A DNA stretch of 64,000 nucleotides, taken from Schistosoma haematobium (lineage: Eukaryota > Platyhelminthes > Trematoda > Strigeidida > Schistosomatidae). Positions 35,340-47,794 of the stretch are shown one piece after another. The notes beneath the pieces were generated by a model. The model saw only the letters and a program-made list of their open reading frames with translations. It was not told the origin of the DNA and made no database searches. The stretch's first letter is position 1. Each line of letters begins with the position of its first letter. The position numbers and the translations under genes are program-made. Where the stretch lies: NCBI RefSeq assembly GCF_000699445.3, contig NC_067195.1:63794591-63858590 (forward strand), in the 5' to 3' direction.

Positions 35340-36685
35340 TATTTTGTTATATCTTGAGATCACTTATTGCTAATCATACTTTTCTGAAATTTACAGAATA
35401 CAATTAAACTGAAACATGAACAAATACTCTGGACACTTGAATTTCAATTCAAACTAATAATGAATAGTAGACTTATGCAAACCAACTAATAAAGATCAAT
35501 AGTTCAATGAGTCCGTACCACAAATTCGGATACTAATACCAAATCAATATTACATATGTCATATTTTATACCTTAATTGAATCTAAACAGTCAACAGTAA
35601 ATTCACAATAAAATCTTTACAATAAATAAATAATCTCAGGCTTTTTTCTCCTAAAACAAAAAACAACATTATTTTATATGATTTTCTTCATTATGATCGA
35701 ATTTCAAATGATTTGTTATCTGAAATTATTGATTAATTATCAAACCAGGAAGCTTAACTTAATATCCTGTTGGGGTATCCATATTTTATTACCATCAATA
35801 TGAAAACATTTTCGTTTTCAATAACCATTTCACTAGTAATTACATGAATATAATTATTGATAATGTAATCTATAAATACTACTTAATATTGACAAAATAT
35901 ATACATTTATTACATAAACCATAATTAAGATAATGAGAACTGATATACAATATCATTAACATATTAAATAACATATCATTAGAAGAAGAAAAAAAGAACA
36001 AACGCTTACTTCTAATAAAAACAAAGAATATATCATAACAACAATGTTATTCATTTTATATTTACATGACAACAATCAAATAAACAAATAAATATTTTTT
36101 ATTTATCAAAATCCTAGATTTCAACCAATCACTATTTAGAAAAATAAAATAGAAATTAACCAATCAGAAAATATGTATTTTGTTGTTGTTGTTATTTTTA
36201 TGATCATAACAAATAACATTTATTTATGATTTGATTTTGAACATTGACATGGAATAAATAAGGGACTCCTTTGTGTTTAACATACAGTATATATATAGAA
36301 AACAAACATTGAAATAATATGACTTATAGAAAAACAACTGATAAAGATATCACATCATTAGAATAAAACCTTAGTCAGAAAGGTATTAACATGAATGAGT
36401 TTTGTTTAATAAAGACTATTTAATTGTGAATGTAAAGCATATACAGGAAAATAAATACTGAGATTGTTAATGTGTTTGGTTTAGACAGACAAACGATTTC
36501 AAACCTATGAATTATTAGTATTTGATTGTCAATTATAATGCAATGAAACTGTCATTCCTGTAGTGCGATTAATCTAGTTTTTAATGGTACATTTGAATTG
36601 AATGTAATAAATAAAAAGGCATAAATTAACAACTATGGATAGGACAGTTATGATTGCCAAAGTGGTATGTTAAAATAAACCTTGA
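35340..36685. other. No gene seen
   Basis: Very AT-rich; no supported feature. Confidence 0.5.
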
Positions 36686-36689
36686 ACTA

Positions 36690-36990
36690 TGTGCCACAGA
36701 GCATTTCTTTTGATATTCTGAGATGCTGTACAAAAACCTCACGCATGTAAAATGTTATGCACTCATCAGAAACCAGCAATATTGACTGAACAGCCTCCAA
36801 GCGAACATAAATTGTGAGATCTGTACTTTTCAGAGAACCCAGATTAAAATTACCACATGAGATTTGATTCACATAGAAGCTATCATGCAAATGAAAATCG
36901 TCCAAGCGACTGTGAATTAAGTATAAACACTGTGATTTCTTCTCACCCTGAGAAAACCAATAACTTGATTGATAAACATCTATAAAAACT
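36690..36990 (-). CDS. Possible protein-coding exon, unrecognised
   Basis: A 108-codon minus frame covers 36687-37013. Its codon use and amino-acid mix (VFIDVYQSSYWFSQGEKK, then FYVNQISCGNFNLGSL and VRLEAVQSILLVSDE) look more like protein than the AT-driven frames around it, and no repeat explains it. A weak acceptor (CACTGACAG) lies at about 36993 on the minus strand. A donor-like GGTGAG occurs inside near 36950, and a TAG closes the frame. I recognise no domain. It could be an exon of an unseen gene, a gene remnant or chance. Confidence 0.25.
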
Positions 36991-37014
36991 CTACTGTCAG
37001 TGTTTGATATCAAT

Positions 37015-38842
37015 TTGATAATGATTGAAGATCATAAAGCGTTAAATGTGTTTTATTCTGGCTTGAATATTTTTATCAATGCGCACCTGCGACTAAAGAT
37101 AGGTAGTTTAACCCACAACGTTGACATTGTATTCTTGAAATAATATTACCAACTTGCTAAGTCGGGAAACAACGCTTAAAGTTTTTATGACTAAGTAGCG
37201 AACAATGTATGGGGCGTGCTATCATCAAATATATATATATATAACCTATTGTCTTGGATGGTCTTCAATGATTCACTGAATCTTTATACATGGTCTAAAC
37301 CTGAATTCGCCTTACAAACACTTAAAATGCCTTAGGTAATTTCAAAAAGCACTTAAATACAATCAGTTACACTTAAAATTTAAAGCATTTAAATAAATTG
37401 GGGAACTATTGACAGTTCAGCACAGATTTTTATCAGTGAGTTCCCGAATAGTCTGTCATATGCACTTATATCCTGCTATTTTGTAGTGCTAACTAAAAGT
37501 GGCTGTTTAATTTTGAGCAAATGAGAAATGGGTCATACCATCGTACTCATCGACATTTATCTTTAGACAGATTAACTAAAAAAAGATAAGTACAATTTAT
37601 TTATTCAAATATCTGATAATTAATAAATTCTTATTTTCCTATCTTTTTCTGATTTTACTTTGAGATGACGAAGCACTAAAGCTTAATCCAAGTTTGTAAA
37701 TGTTATGTACAATATTTTCATTCTCCACCGTTTCCGAAAAATATCTTTTTATATATTTGAATAGCCAATTTTTATAGATTCGTCTATGATGTTAACTTAT
37801 CTTAGAAGTTTAATATATTGATCCTTCAAATAACAAATAATTGACAAGAAAACATCCAGAACTTACTAACAGTGAAAAACGTATTAGCAGTTTACCATAT
37901 TTTACCAACTCCATTTCTTTTATGATAATCTGTATGATCATTGATGTAAGTAACTACATCTTCTAGAACTTGACTATGTGTTTTTCACTTTAACATATAA
38001 AAAGGTATGAAAGAAAAAGAAACAGATATAGCATGAAAAAGAGAAACAATATATTCCCTAAATATAAACCCATTATATTAATTAGGTCTAATAATAAAAT
38101 TTCCTGTCAAACTGTCATTTTATGCTTTTACATTACTCACAGTATAAATAACAAATTTCTTATGTCATACTTGGTTAACTATAAATTTTAACTTAATTAT
38201 ATAATTCACCTCATTAATATAGTGGTATACATTGAAGAGCAGATAATTAAAATAATAAATCCCTTCTATAAATAACATTAATTATACCCGATTTTAAACA
38301 TAACCTTTACCTTCTTACGAAATGTAATTTACCCTATGAATATATTCTTTATTTTTTTAATTAAACAAAAGATTCATTTAAAGATATTACGTCAATGAAA
38401 GCGAAAGATTTTCTTGTTTTTAAACGGGAGTTTGTCATAGTAACAAAAAAGCACCTTAATTTGACTTTTTTTCTGCATGAAACCAGGAGATACCAAAATG
38501 AAAATCAATATTTTAGTGGTACAAAATAAAATGACAGTTATCATTATCTATAATATGATCTGTGATGTATTTAAATCTTTGATTACATATAATAAAAATT
38601 AATATAATCAGGTTATTAACAGATAAATAGATCACTTGTATACATTCTTTGAATAAATAATTTTATAGAATAGTTTTCTAAGGTATCAGTAACCAATATA
38701 ATAATTTAATAAATAGAATATGGTTAGAATTGATTTCATGGATGAGAATGAGGTAAGATTTTACAATAAAGTTCAATACTTCAATGAATAAAAGTGAAAC
38801 TGAATCTTTGAGATTCTGCATATAGTTCTGATTTATAATTTT

Positions 38843-38884
<42 letters not shown>

Positions 38885-39345
38885 AAGTTTGACATTAACT
38901 TCATTATTTATCATTGATCAATTTAAGGAAAGAAGAAGCTATATACAAAAATCAAATTGAAAATAAGATTAGCCACTGCAATTTGAGCAGTTCCGCAGCT
39001 TCATCTAGTAGTGTGATCCGAGACTGTTCAGGTGAATAATCCAAATTATCAAAGATAAATACGATTTAAAACAAGTTTTCACTAAAAGCTTATCTGGTTA
39101 ATATCAGATATTGATTTTGTGTATATTAATAATAATAACCTGTTGATTAATGAAATCTTAAACTTTCAAATATATAGGAATTACTGTCATCTTAGCATTA
39201 AATCTGTATTGAATCTCCATGAATCTATCAATTCATCAAGTGAAAGGATACTTTTGACAATTTCATGTACAAAACTTTATGTATATGTCTCTTTACGTGA
39301 ATCAAGAAATAAATTATATGTTTTAATTCATTTTGTATTGGTTAA
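37015..39345. other. No gene seen
   Basis: About 2.3 kb AT-rich; contains the AT microsatellite at 38845-38881. Confidence 0.5.
38845..38881. repeat. (AT)n microsatellite
   Basis: About 18 uninterrupted AT units. Confidence 0.95.
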
Positions 39346-39347
39346 TT

Positions 39348-39556
39348 GAATCTTCCCATTGATATTTAGGACTGCAGTTAACTAGTCTGTTATTGTCATA
39401 TGTGCATCCTGTGAGGACTGCCTCGATATGGTATCAAGTCACAAGCATTATAAATAAAAATGGCTAGTAGTAGAACCTAGAATCCGGCTGACGAATCCCA
39501 AATAAGACGAAACGTGCAACCTGGATTTCCACTGCTAGTCACTATCCATTTTTTCT
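39348..39556 (+). repeat. Sm-alpha-like hammerhead repeat (family C), damaged
   Basis: Aligns over about 200 bases with the complement of 61054-61254 (GAATCTTCCCATTGAT to CTGCTAGTCACTATCCAT). The hammerhead keeps stem I (ATCCGG/CTGGAT), CTGACGA at 39488-39494 and GAAAC at 39509-39513. Stem II is weakened, and the cleavage triplet GTC has become AAC, so cleavage is unlikely. Confidence 0.8.
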
Positions 39557-39850
39557 TAAAACTATGTTTTTTTTAATATAAGTAGCACAATTTTTTTTAA
39601 AAAAGAAATCGTCAGAGAGAAATCTTTTTCCTTTATTAGTTATTTTATAAATTTATTGGTATATTTAAATTAAGTTACTAATTCATTTCTCAATAAATTT
39701 ATGATTTTCATATTTTGTTTCCATGTTCCATTTTTCGGAAAAAACATTTATTCACTTTATTTTATTACATCATGCAACTTTTTAAGTTGATATTATATTA
39801 TTTTGAAAACGGTAATTACAGATACTGGTGAATTTAATAAATACGAAGAT

Positions 39851-40156
39851 CAGAGAGGGATTTTGTGGACAGTATAGTAATTGAATAGTTGAATTCATGA
39901 GTCAATTGGAGCTGGATCACCATGGAAAACATGGAAGTACTGAATGGCCGTGTCGTCTTATTGTGGGTCTCCTCAGTAGTGCGCATCCACGATCTCGCCC
40001 CGCTAGATTTAAACCCAGGACCTATCGGTCTCGCGCGCGAGTGCTTAACCATCCGATGGCGTTTAATTTCAAACAATCCACAAAGTTGAGCCACCGTCCA
40101 GCATTTGCTTTTCATGCTGGTCTAGCTTCAATGGACTCGTGATTAACCTATTCAAT
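39851..40156. mobile_element. Hammerhead SINE family A, fold-back copy A9 with 13-bp duplication
   Basis: Exact 13-mers TAAATACGAAGAT flank it at 39838-39850 and 40157-40169. Its left 240 bases are a minus-strand copy (3' end, decayed hammerhead, tRNA-like head with B box and GTCTCGCGCGCGAG stem). Its right end from about 40099 is a plus-strand 3' end (GCTGGTCTAGCTTCAATGGA). Both arms came in as one insertion. Confidence 0.85.
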
Positions 40157-40334
40157 TAAATACGAAGATGATCTCCAAGCATATCAATACCTGTAATACA
40201 TTTAATTTTAAAATATTATTAGGTTGTAAGCAACTCGTGAGAACCTAGAGAAATAAAATGAATTCATATTATTCTGTACTAATCTTACTGTTTTTAAGAT
40301 AATAAAAGGGGCTATGCGTGTAAATAAGAACTTT

Positions 40335-40380
40335 CGTCTAAATTTGATCGAAAAGTTTCACAGTATTCGATCGGTGAATA
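40335..40380 (+). repeat. Penelope-like end fragment
   Basis: CGTCTAAATTTGATCGAAAA and the following TTTCACAGTATT match the fragments at 31205 and 41025. Confidence 0.45.
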
Positions 40381-40384
40381 TAAA

Positions 40385-41020
40385 GAAAACATATAATTTT
40401 TATATATGATATGAATCCAAAATATCACAGCATGCATTAAATGAAGATAAATAAACAAGATAAAAGAATGAATTCAACGTGGAAGAACGTATTTGTAATT
40501 GAAAGTTTGTGTTCTTTTAATGTCCCAGTCAATTGTTTAACATATCCAGATAAGATAACTAATTAGAACCGTTGAATGTAATTTCTGTTAATCAAATAAC
40601 ACGATACAGATAAACTGGAATAAAGAGTTCAGGTTTACTTATTAATTATTAGTTGCCATAGGACAGCTAGTTGTATTCCATTTCTTTTATGAATACTGTT
40701 TGGATTTGTCCATATATGTAAGGCTTCGACTGTTAGTTTCTCTTAGTAAGAATTATAACCTTTTCGAGGGATTATTGTGCCATTGAAATCAATTGTATGA
40801 TCCGATTCTATCGAGTGTAATTCTATCATTGATTTGTTCTCGAGTTTTCTTACATCTATTGAAGATTTAGGAATGTACTTTAAGCATAATTTGTGTGTAT
40901 GATATATTATATTACCCTGATATTTAAAAAAACAGTAGGGACCTATTCATCTACTATTTAAAATAGGTTACATTGTTTTTCTCTATTTTTAACTTCAAAA
41001 TAATTATTTTTGAATGTTAT
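40385..41020. other. No gene seen
   Basis: AT-rich spacer between two Penelope-like end fragments; no coding sequence, RNA gene or named repeat is supported. Confidence 0.45.
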
Positions 41021-41024
41021 GTAA

Positions 41025-41185
41025 TTGTTTAAATTTGAACGAATAGTTTCACAATATTTAGGCGCCGAGTTAATGTGAGACATTAAAGAGGAAGAATGTA
41101 TTTGAACCAGATTGCCAGGCGAAACGTTGGATTTACTTCAAATTCTTTCGCTGAGATTTTACAAATACATTCTTCCTTGTTATGT
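41025..41185 (+). repeat. Penelope-like end with hairpin and hammerhead-like box
   Basis: Carries GGCGCCGAGTTAATGTGAGA and GGCGAAACGTTGGATT, as in the 21.3 kb element. AGGAAGAATGTATTTG (41090-41105) is exactly complementary to CAAATACATTCTTCCT (41164-41179), giving a 16-bp hairpin around the hammerhead-like segment. The first core box is lost (TTGAACC). Confidence 0.55.
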
Positions 41186-41672
41186 AATTGTTGCTTTAAA
41201 AAATATTGGAACTTTAGTACAATCATTTTAGATTTATGATGAATAAAACGAAACTGAAAGAAAGAAATAAAGAAGGAAAGAAAACAAAATATAATTTGAC
41301 TTTACAGACATACGTACAATTACATATTGAAATCGTATACAAAATCATTGATTTTCTTTTCAATTAGCATAATCTGATAAATACGATCATATTAATTCAT
41401 ATGACATATACTGAAATCAATGTTGCTAGGTAGATAATTATTTGATAATGTAGTAAAACCAATAAATGTATGTTAGAACCACTGATTCTATGGATTTAAA
41501 ATAGTGTTCTAAATAACTCAGTGTGCTTAACCTTAATTGATTTCTTTTTCTTAGGTAATCCTAGAGTACTTTTGTTCTAAAAAGAGTGTTTAATTAATAT
41601 AATCCTATTATTGTTCTAAACAATAACATAAGTAATCAGTACTCAATCCTTTAATTTAAAGGTATATGGCAT

Positions 41673-42155
41673 CTGCCCCCAAATGCCCTGGTACGGCCGA
41701 GAGTGGGGAGAGTCCGCTCTCCCTCTCGAAATGTTCTCACATGGCCACGCGTATATAGCCTCTGCCAGGGAAGTCCTACTCACTGCCTTCTCGTGGCGGG
41801 GGTGTTGTTTACGAAAATGAGAAAACGAAAAGCGAATGTCCGGCGCTTTAACCGGATTCCAAACCAATGGTGCACATGGTCTCCAGTATCCTGTGGGAAC
41901 AAATGGCGTATGAACCAATCGTTGATCACCGGCTTCCATGAGAATGCATCTCCTTACGATGCTCCACTGTCTTGTGGATCAGGTCTTCAGGTCAAAGGCT
42001 CGGGGTGTGGCTCCCTAAGAAAACCACCTGCTTCGGTTTGTGCACCCGGGCAGTATCACAGCCCTCACACATATCGAATGAGATTTGTGTGGCACATATA
42101 TATTTGGTGCCTCCTTGTACCAATATCTATGTGTTAAAATAAATAAATAAATAAA
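41673..42155 (+). mobile_element. Dispersed non-LTR-like repeat H1 with (AAAT)n tail
   Basis: A GC-richer block beginning CTGCCCCCAAATGCCCTGGT and ending in (AAAT)n at about 42136-42155. A second copy lies on the minus strand at 53404-53860 and a third starts at 63947. Near-identical 9-mers ATATGGCAT / ATATAGCAT at 41664 and 42155 may be the duplication. The 144-codon frame at 41703 is not conserved in H2 and is probably incidental. Probably a non-autonomous derivative of a non-LTR element; clade uncertain. Confidence 0.65.
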
Positions 42156-42164
42156 TATAGCATC

Positions 42165-42670
42165 ACCTAAAGCAACAACCCTGGCTGTAAATCATTTATG
42201 TCTTGTCAATGTTAATTTCGTTTGACAAGTTTACACTGTAAACAAGAAAGTAATTCTGTCTATAAAATAAAAAGTAATATACATATAAAAATTTTCATAT
42301 CATAATCACTGTTAGTTGAACATAATTTTTAGCTAGTTCTATACACAAAGTTCTTAATAATTAACAATGCAATCCATCAAAAAAAAACTAAGACTTGCAT
42401 GGCGATCCTACTATATAAATTACAATGTCTTTTTCACAATGTGATTACCTGTCCCATTTTGATGGTTATAGAATACAAAACACTCTCCTGTAATATGCTG
42501 CAAAATTATTCAAGAATTCTACCATGTTGGTAAGGTAAATTGCAGTCCAATAAGCATCGTATGACAATAAATACGGAGTGTGTTGAAGTTAATCTAATCA
42601 ATGAACGTTTCCCTTTGAATAAAATTATCTGTCATGTCAGTTTGCTAAAAACCGACTACTGTAAATGGCC
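42165..42670. other. No gene seen
   Basis: AT-rich spacer between repeat H1 and LTR F1; no coding sequence, RNA gene or named repeat is supported. Confidence 0.45.
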
Positions 42671-42675
42671 CCTAA

Positions 42676-43193
42676 TGTTATATCTTAGCGAAGATTAAAT
42701 TACGAGTAACTTCTGAGAACTATTAATGGGCTAGTATTATATATATTCCTTTTGTATAACTGTTTAGTGACTAGACTGTGTATATCTATATTCCTCTTAT
42801 AATAAGCTTCATTTCTACCTATAGATTATTATTATTATACGATTACTGTTTTTAAGTTATGTTCATTTTATTGATTACAGTCTCTCACGTTTATAGCCAC
42901 TTTTTGGCTTGATCTTGTATGAATGTTATTTCCTATTTTATGGTGTCATGAGGTTTGTTTGGCTGGTATATAAACCAAGTATCTTTGAAATAAGTGATTC
43001 GCATAGTAGAAGCCGTTATTGACGTTCGTAACTCAAGCTGGACGGGCTACACGAACAAAGGACATATAAGGACGCTAGGGTGCTCATACCGGTTGAACGT
43101 CATTGGTTTGGCACAGTGCTAAGATTGTACAAGTCGTATTTTAATCGGCGTATGAATCACGTAATAACTAGCCGGCCTCAAAGACACAATACA
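42676..43193 (-). mobile_element. Solo LTR, family F (copy F1)
   Basis: On the minus strand it runs from TGTATTGTGTCTTTGAGGCC to CTAAGATATAACA. The middle part (TATAAACC box near 42970, complement TTTATA...; AATAAGCTT region) follows F2 and F3. It is 518 bases with a divergent first third. No internal retroelement sequence adjoins it. Confidence 0.65.
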
Positions 43194-43613
43194 TAAGCAC
43201 TTCATAAATTACATTATTCTACTCATTAAAAATTTAAGTTACGTAAAAGTAACTTTTTACTCTTCACATAGTAAGGCTTGACTACAATTAATATTTCAAT
43301 TTCAATTGTCTGAGATTAGTCTATATTTTAATTTCCTACTTGGTTAAGCTTAACTATTCGCATAATTACTTGTGTATGTGTGTGTGTGAGAGGAATGATA
43401 AGAAACATTAAGAAATGACTTAACTGCACTTTATTTTTATATGTGCATCTTCTGTGTTTCTGTATTGTATGCTTTACACTTATCTGACGATCTCAGAATA
43501 ACAAATCATACGGTAGCAAGAAAGAACAAAAAGCAATTGACAGATTGCGTATCATGTAAAATAAAACTCTTCTATCGACAATTGTCTAATAACACTCACA
43601 TAGTGGATATGAA

Positions 43614-43959
43614 CAATCACAATTGATTGATCACTGGATGGTGATCAATGTCATGTGTGTCAAGTCCTTATTCAATGCAGATCGAATGCTATCGACCATG
43701 TTGCAATGTGGCTACCAGTCTACGTGACTCGACACTGCGTGCACTATATATCGAGGTTAGATGGTGGTTGGAGGTAGTCGACAGGATACCCTGGGCCCGG
43801 GTTTCGTGCTACTTGGTACTCGTCAGCAAGGTGTACCTGTAATCTTGAGGGAACTGGCGCTACATGGCTGATTCGGTCCCGTGTCACCCAGCTTCACAGT
43901 CAGAGACGTTACCACTGATCTATCCGTGCCGCGACTGACCTCCTGTAGGACCGAGATGT
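43614..43959 (-). mobile_element. Hammerhead SINE family B, copy B2
   Basis: Read on the minus strand from 43959: CTCGGTCCTACAGGAGGTCA, tRNA-like head (TAGATCAGTGGTAACG), hammerhead with CTGACGA (43826-43820), stem II with one mismatch, GAAAC (43805-43801) and CCC...GGG stem III. Then comes about 140 bases of tail, ending in the CAATTGATTGATCAC terminal palindrome motif. This is the longest and best-preserved family B unit here. Confidence 0.8.
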
Positions 43960-44229
43960 ACTATATAAACTATGCATACTAAAATCATACTTAACTAGAT
44001 AAATTATTAAATAAAAAGGGAAATAAATCAAACGGTTTAAAACTTTTATCAATGTGGTAATTATTTTGATGTTAAGCAATCTGCAATTCTGTTATAGTTT
44101 TTTTTACTTAGTATAATTTATTTCTGTAGTATTCATGCTTTACAGTAGTTTTTTCTAGCAGATCCATTTTCTATTAGATTACATTATAGGGAATAATTTT
44201 CTTGTAGTTTGAATATTATTATTGCTTTT

Positions 44230-44688
44230 TGTTATATCTTGAGGCCTTGTGCCCCTATCAATATATGATGTAATGATATAGTGATTTATCGACCGGACCA
44301 ATGACGAATACAACCCATACGATCAATCTAGAGTCATTATCGGTACTTCTTCCTGCCTAAGTCCGAAACACGAATCTTAGCCTCCGCGATATGAATCATG
44401 TATTTTAAACATACTGGATTTATATACAAACCAAACAGACCACATTGTACAAGATCTAGACAACAGTGGCTATGAATGTGAGAGACTGTAATTAATAGAC
44501 TAGGCATAACTCAAGAACAGTAAATCGCATAATAATAATCTATGCGTCAAAATAAAGCTTATAATAGGAGGAACGTGAATATGCATAGTTTATTTACTTA
44601 ACAATTATACAACAAGAATATATGCATAGCATTTGTCCATGAATGGATTCTAAGAGTTACCATTCAATATTCTCGTCGGGATATAACA
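44230..44688 (+). mobile_element. Solo LTR, family F (copy F2)
   Basis: A 459-base unit from TGTTATATCTTGAGGCCTTG to CGTCGGGATATAACA, with 8-bp inverted ends TGTTATAT/ATATAACA. It contains TATATAC near 44411 and CAAAATAAAGC, which has a poly(A) signal. T-runs on both sides make the duplication unreadable. Probably gypsy-like; family name not assigned. Confidence 0.8.
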
Positions 44689-44694
44689 TTTTTT

Positions 44695-46200
44695 ATAATC
44701 GTTAATATTTTAATATAGATGAAATATAAAATTGACAGTTGATAGATAAATGAGATATAATGTACTTAAGTAATTAATTCCAGATTGGTTCTCATAACTG
44801 GATATTCTTTCTATTAAATAATCATAACCGAATCAAATGTAATCACCTTTCTGATGATTTTATTTATGAGAATAGTATAGTATTTCTATCACTCATAATA
44901 TAATCATGTTTGTGATTGTAAAAGTTGAAATCAAACAATTTAGTTATGATGTAACTTAGAAGTTAAAACAAGTTAAGTTCTAGTTAGTTTTGATATTTCG
45001 ATCTACTACTAAATGAATAAAAACATTAACTCAAAATTTATCATATCAACTAATGTTTACCCGACCTACATACAATTTGAAGGGGTGATCAATATTATTT
45101 TGGATGATAGATATGATTCACATATATGAAAATAGCATCTATAAAGGTTTTTTAAATTAGTTTTGATGAGTACCATAAATACATGAAATCAAACATACAA
45201 ATGAACTTAGTTCACACTATTAAAGATGTGACTGTTATTTAATTTGTAGACAACTTTCCACTCTCTTTGAGTTGTACAAGTAGGATTGCATCTTTAAAAT
45301 TTTTTATAAAGTTGACACTAATTAGGATTTATTTAAATTCATTTTTACACATACACAGTCAAATTCTTATATGTACATTTACTGAATGGAAAAAAGTATC
45401 TACACATTTGTATCAAGTGTATTTCAAATAACATAATCTAGAACAAGGATTGTACGACCGTTTCGTCCCAGTACGGGACTATTCAGGAGTGCGCACACAT
45501 GATCTCATAGAACGATCTTTTTACTTACTCAAACCATTAAACTGTTTCTCAATACAAAGTTGGCTGTTTATTCATAGTGAGAAATGAGATTTTTATATAC
45601 AAACCATGAAATCAAATAATATTTTTTTACACAAACCTTGATCAACTGTTTCCTATTATCCATAAATTATTAAATGACATAAACTAAATTCTTTTTCAGT
45701 GTTTTTAATTTGCTTCAGAAATGTAGAAACTTCCAGAATGAATTGGGTAGCTTTTTAACATTTTCGTCAACAATAATAAATGAATAACATGTGATCTACT
45801 TAATTCTTACGTAATATTCTTGATAATTCTTAAGAGTAAAAATAATGATACCAATCATGTTTTTAGCCGAAGCTTATTTGTTTATACCATTTACAATCAT
45901 TTCATTCTTTACAAAAGTACACTCTGTTATTTTTTTTAAATTTAGAAACGCCTTGCTCATGGTTAATTTATAGTCTGTAAGAAAAAGTCATAATTTTGCA
46001 AGATTTTATAGATAAACTTTGTCATAATCAGATAAATGGATGAATAATAAATCAAGACTTTCCACTTTAACACTAAACAATATATGATTACGTTGTTGCT
46101 AGATGAATAAAAGAGTTAGTAAATAGTTCATTCATAGCTTATAAGATGAATAGGATTTCGATAAATCAAAGCAGTTCCGTTTGATCGTTCAGGTTAGATT
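44695..46200. other. No gene seen
   Basis: AT-rich, interrupted only by the short family A fragment at 45450-45510. Confidence 0.5.
45450..45510 (-). repeat. Hammerhead SINE family A, fragment A10
   Basis: Only the hammerhead region remains. Stem II is a perfect GTCCC/GGGAC and GAAAC is intact, but the first core box reads CTGAATA, so one essential G is gone. Confidence 0.75.
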
Positions 46201-46205
46201 ATGTC

Positions 46206-46901
46206 TGTTATAACTTGTGAACTTGTGTGCCCTCTTTATTGTATAACGCAACGATACCGCCAATCAGAGAGCATCGAATTATTGATCGAACCCGTGACGC
46301 ATAAAACACGTGCGAGCAGCCTACAGTCCTGATTGGTCTCTTTACCGAGTGATTACATAACTGAGAGACGGATCAAACCGTATATGTTTGTTATAACTTG
46401 TGACCTGTGTGCCATGCGAATGTATAATGTAACGATACCACCAATTAGAGAGCAGCGACTTATCGATCGAACCCGTGACGCATAAAACACGTGCGATCAG
46501 TCGAGAGTCCTGATTGGTCTCGTTTCCCGCCTAACCCAGCCAGTTAAGTCCACAACACCAATCTCAGCCTCTGCAATATGAATCCTTATATTTCAAACAT
46601 ACTGAGGTTATATACCAATCAAACAGACCACAACGTACCATAAAATAGAAAATAACATTTGTACAAAATATGGCCAAATGTGGCTGTGAATGTGTGAGGC
46701 AGTACTAATAGACAGTGAATAATTCAAGAATGGTAAAACATATAATAATGGTTCATAGGTCAAAATAAAGTTTATAATAAGAGGAATATGAATATGTATA
46801 GTTTAGTTATTTAACAATTATACGATAAAAATATACTCATAGCATTGGTCCATAAATGGATCCCAAAAGTTACCATTCATTATTCTTATCGGGATATAAC
46901 A
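46206..46901 (+). mobile_element. LTR family F (copy F3) with tandem-duplicated 5' part
   Basis: The exact 5-mer ATGTC flanks it at 46201-46205 and 46902-46906. The first 183 bases (TGTTATAACTTGTGAACTTG onward) are repeated in tandem from 46389, so U3-type sequence occurs twice before one downstream part ending TCGGGATATAACA. The TATA-like GGTTATATACC lies near 46593 and CAAAATAAAG near 46762. No coding sequence. Confidence 0.8.
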
Positions 46902-47236
46902 ATGTCATAAATTGTTAGCTACTTTACCTTAATTCCTCTTATACTCGTATATTTAGTAATAATGATTTTAATTCAAGATAGATAGTAACAAAACAAAATC
47001 TACGTTCGTTAAGCAACTGACTCAGTAGAAAGTGAAAATAATCACATTTAATTTATGTAAATTGAGAATTCTGTGTATGAAGTATATTTAAAATGATCAC
47101 ACTACTGGGGATATTGAATCTCCATAAAAGTGTTAACTTATTATTTCATTCCATGTATCCTTAAGTTAATATTTATACATCAAAATTCTCCATAAAAAAA
47201 CTATTTTTACTTCAGTTAAAGATATTATTTTCTAAC

Positions 47237-47789
47237 TAATCTGTAATTTAGTAGTTGAATTCATGAGTCAATTGAAGCTAGACCATCATAGGAAACCTGA
47301 AAGCACTGTATTGCCGTTCCATCCTAGTATGAGACTTCTCAGTCGCGCGCATCCACTATCCCGTTTCATAAGATAATAACCCAAAATCTATCGGTCTCAC
47401 GCGCGAACGCTTAACCTCTAGACCACTAAACTGGCCGGCATCCAATAGTGTTAATGTATAACTTCAACCAGTCCACGAAATCGAGTGATACGTCCACCAT
47501 TGTCTTCAGCGAGTTACTATCTCATAACAGACCCGGTTGAACTCCATTGACCACGGCTTTATATTAGAACTCCAGGAAAAACCTCTTAGAGACCGTCATA
47601 TTATAATTCTAGTCAGAAAGGGCTTTTGTCGATCTTATAGTAATTTAATAGTTGAATTTATGAGTTAATCGATGTTAGACCACCATGGAAAACCGTCCAG
47701 TGCTTCCAGGTTTTACATGGTGGTCTAACATCGATTAACTCATAAATTCAACTATTAAATTACTATAATATCCACAAAACTTGTCACTG
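47237..47789 (-). mobile_element. Hammerhead SINE family A, long fold-back copy A11
   Basis: Read on the minus strand from 47789: an inverted 3' end, then a plus-sense 3' end (together a hairpin with arms of about 55 bases, 47637-47692 and 47716-47771), a linker, a complete tRNA-like unit with A and B boxes, a decayed hammerhead and a final 3' end at 47237. Both hairpin arms carry the same private variant (TTAATCGATGTTAGACC against the family CAATTGAAGCTAGACC). Confidence 0.85.
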
Positions 47790-47794
47790 ATTAT

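Noticed and set aside
41703..42137. 144-codon open frame as a gene
   Set aside because: It lies inside dispersed repeat H; the matching copy at 53.4-53.9 kb does not keep the frame, and no domain is visible.
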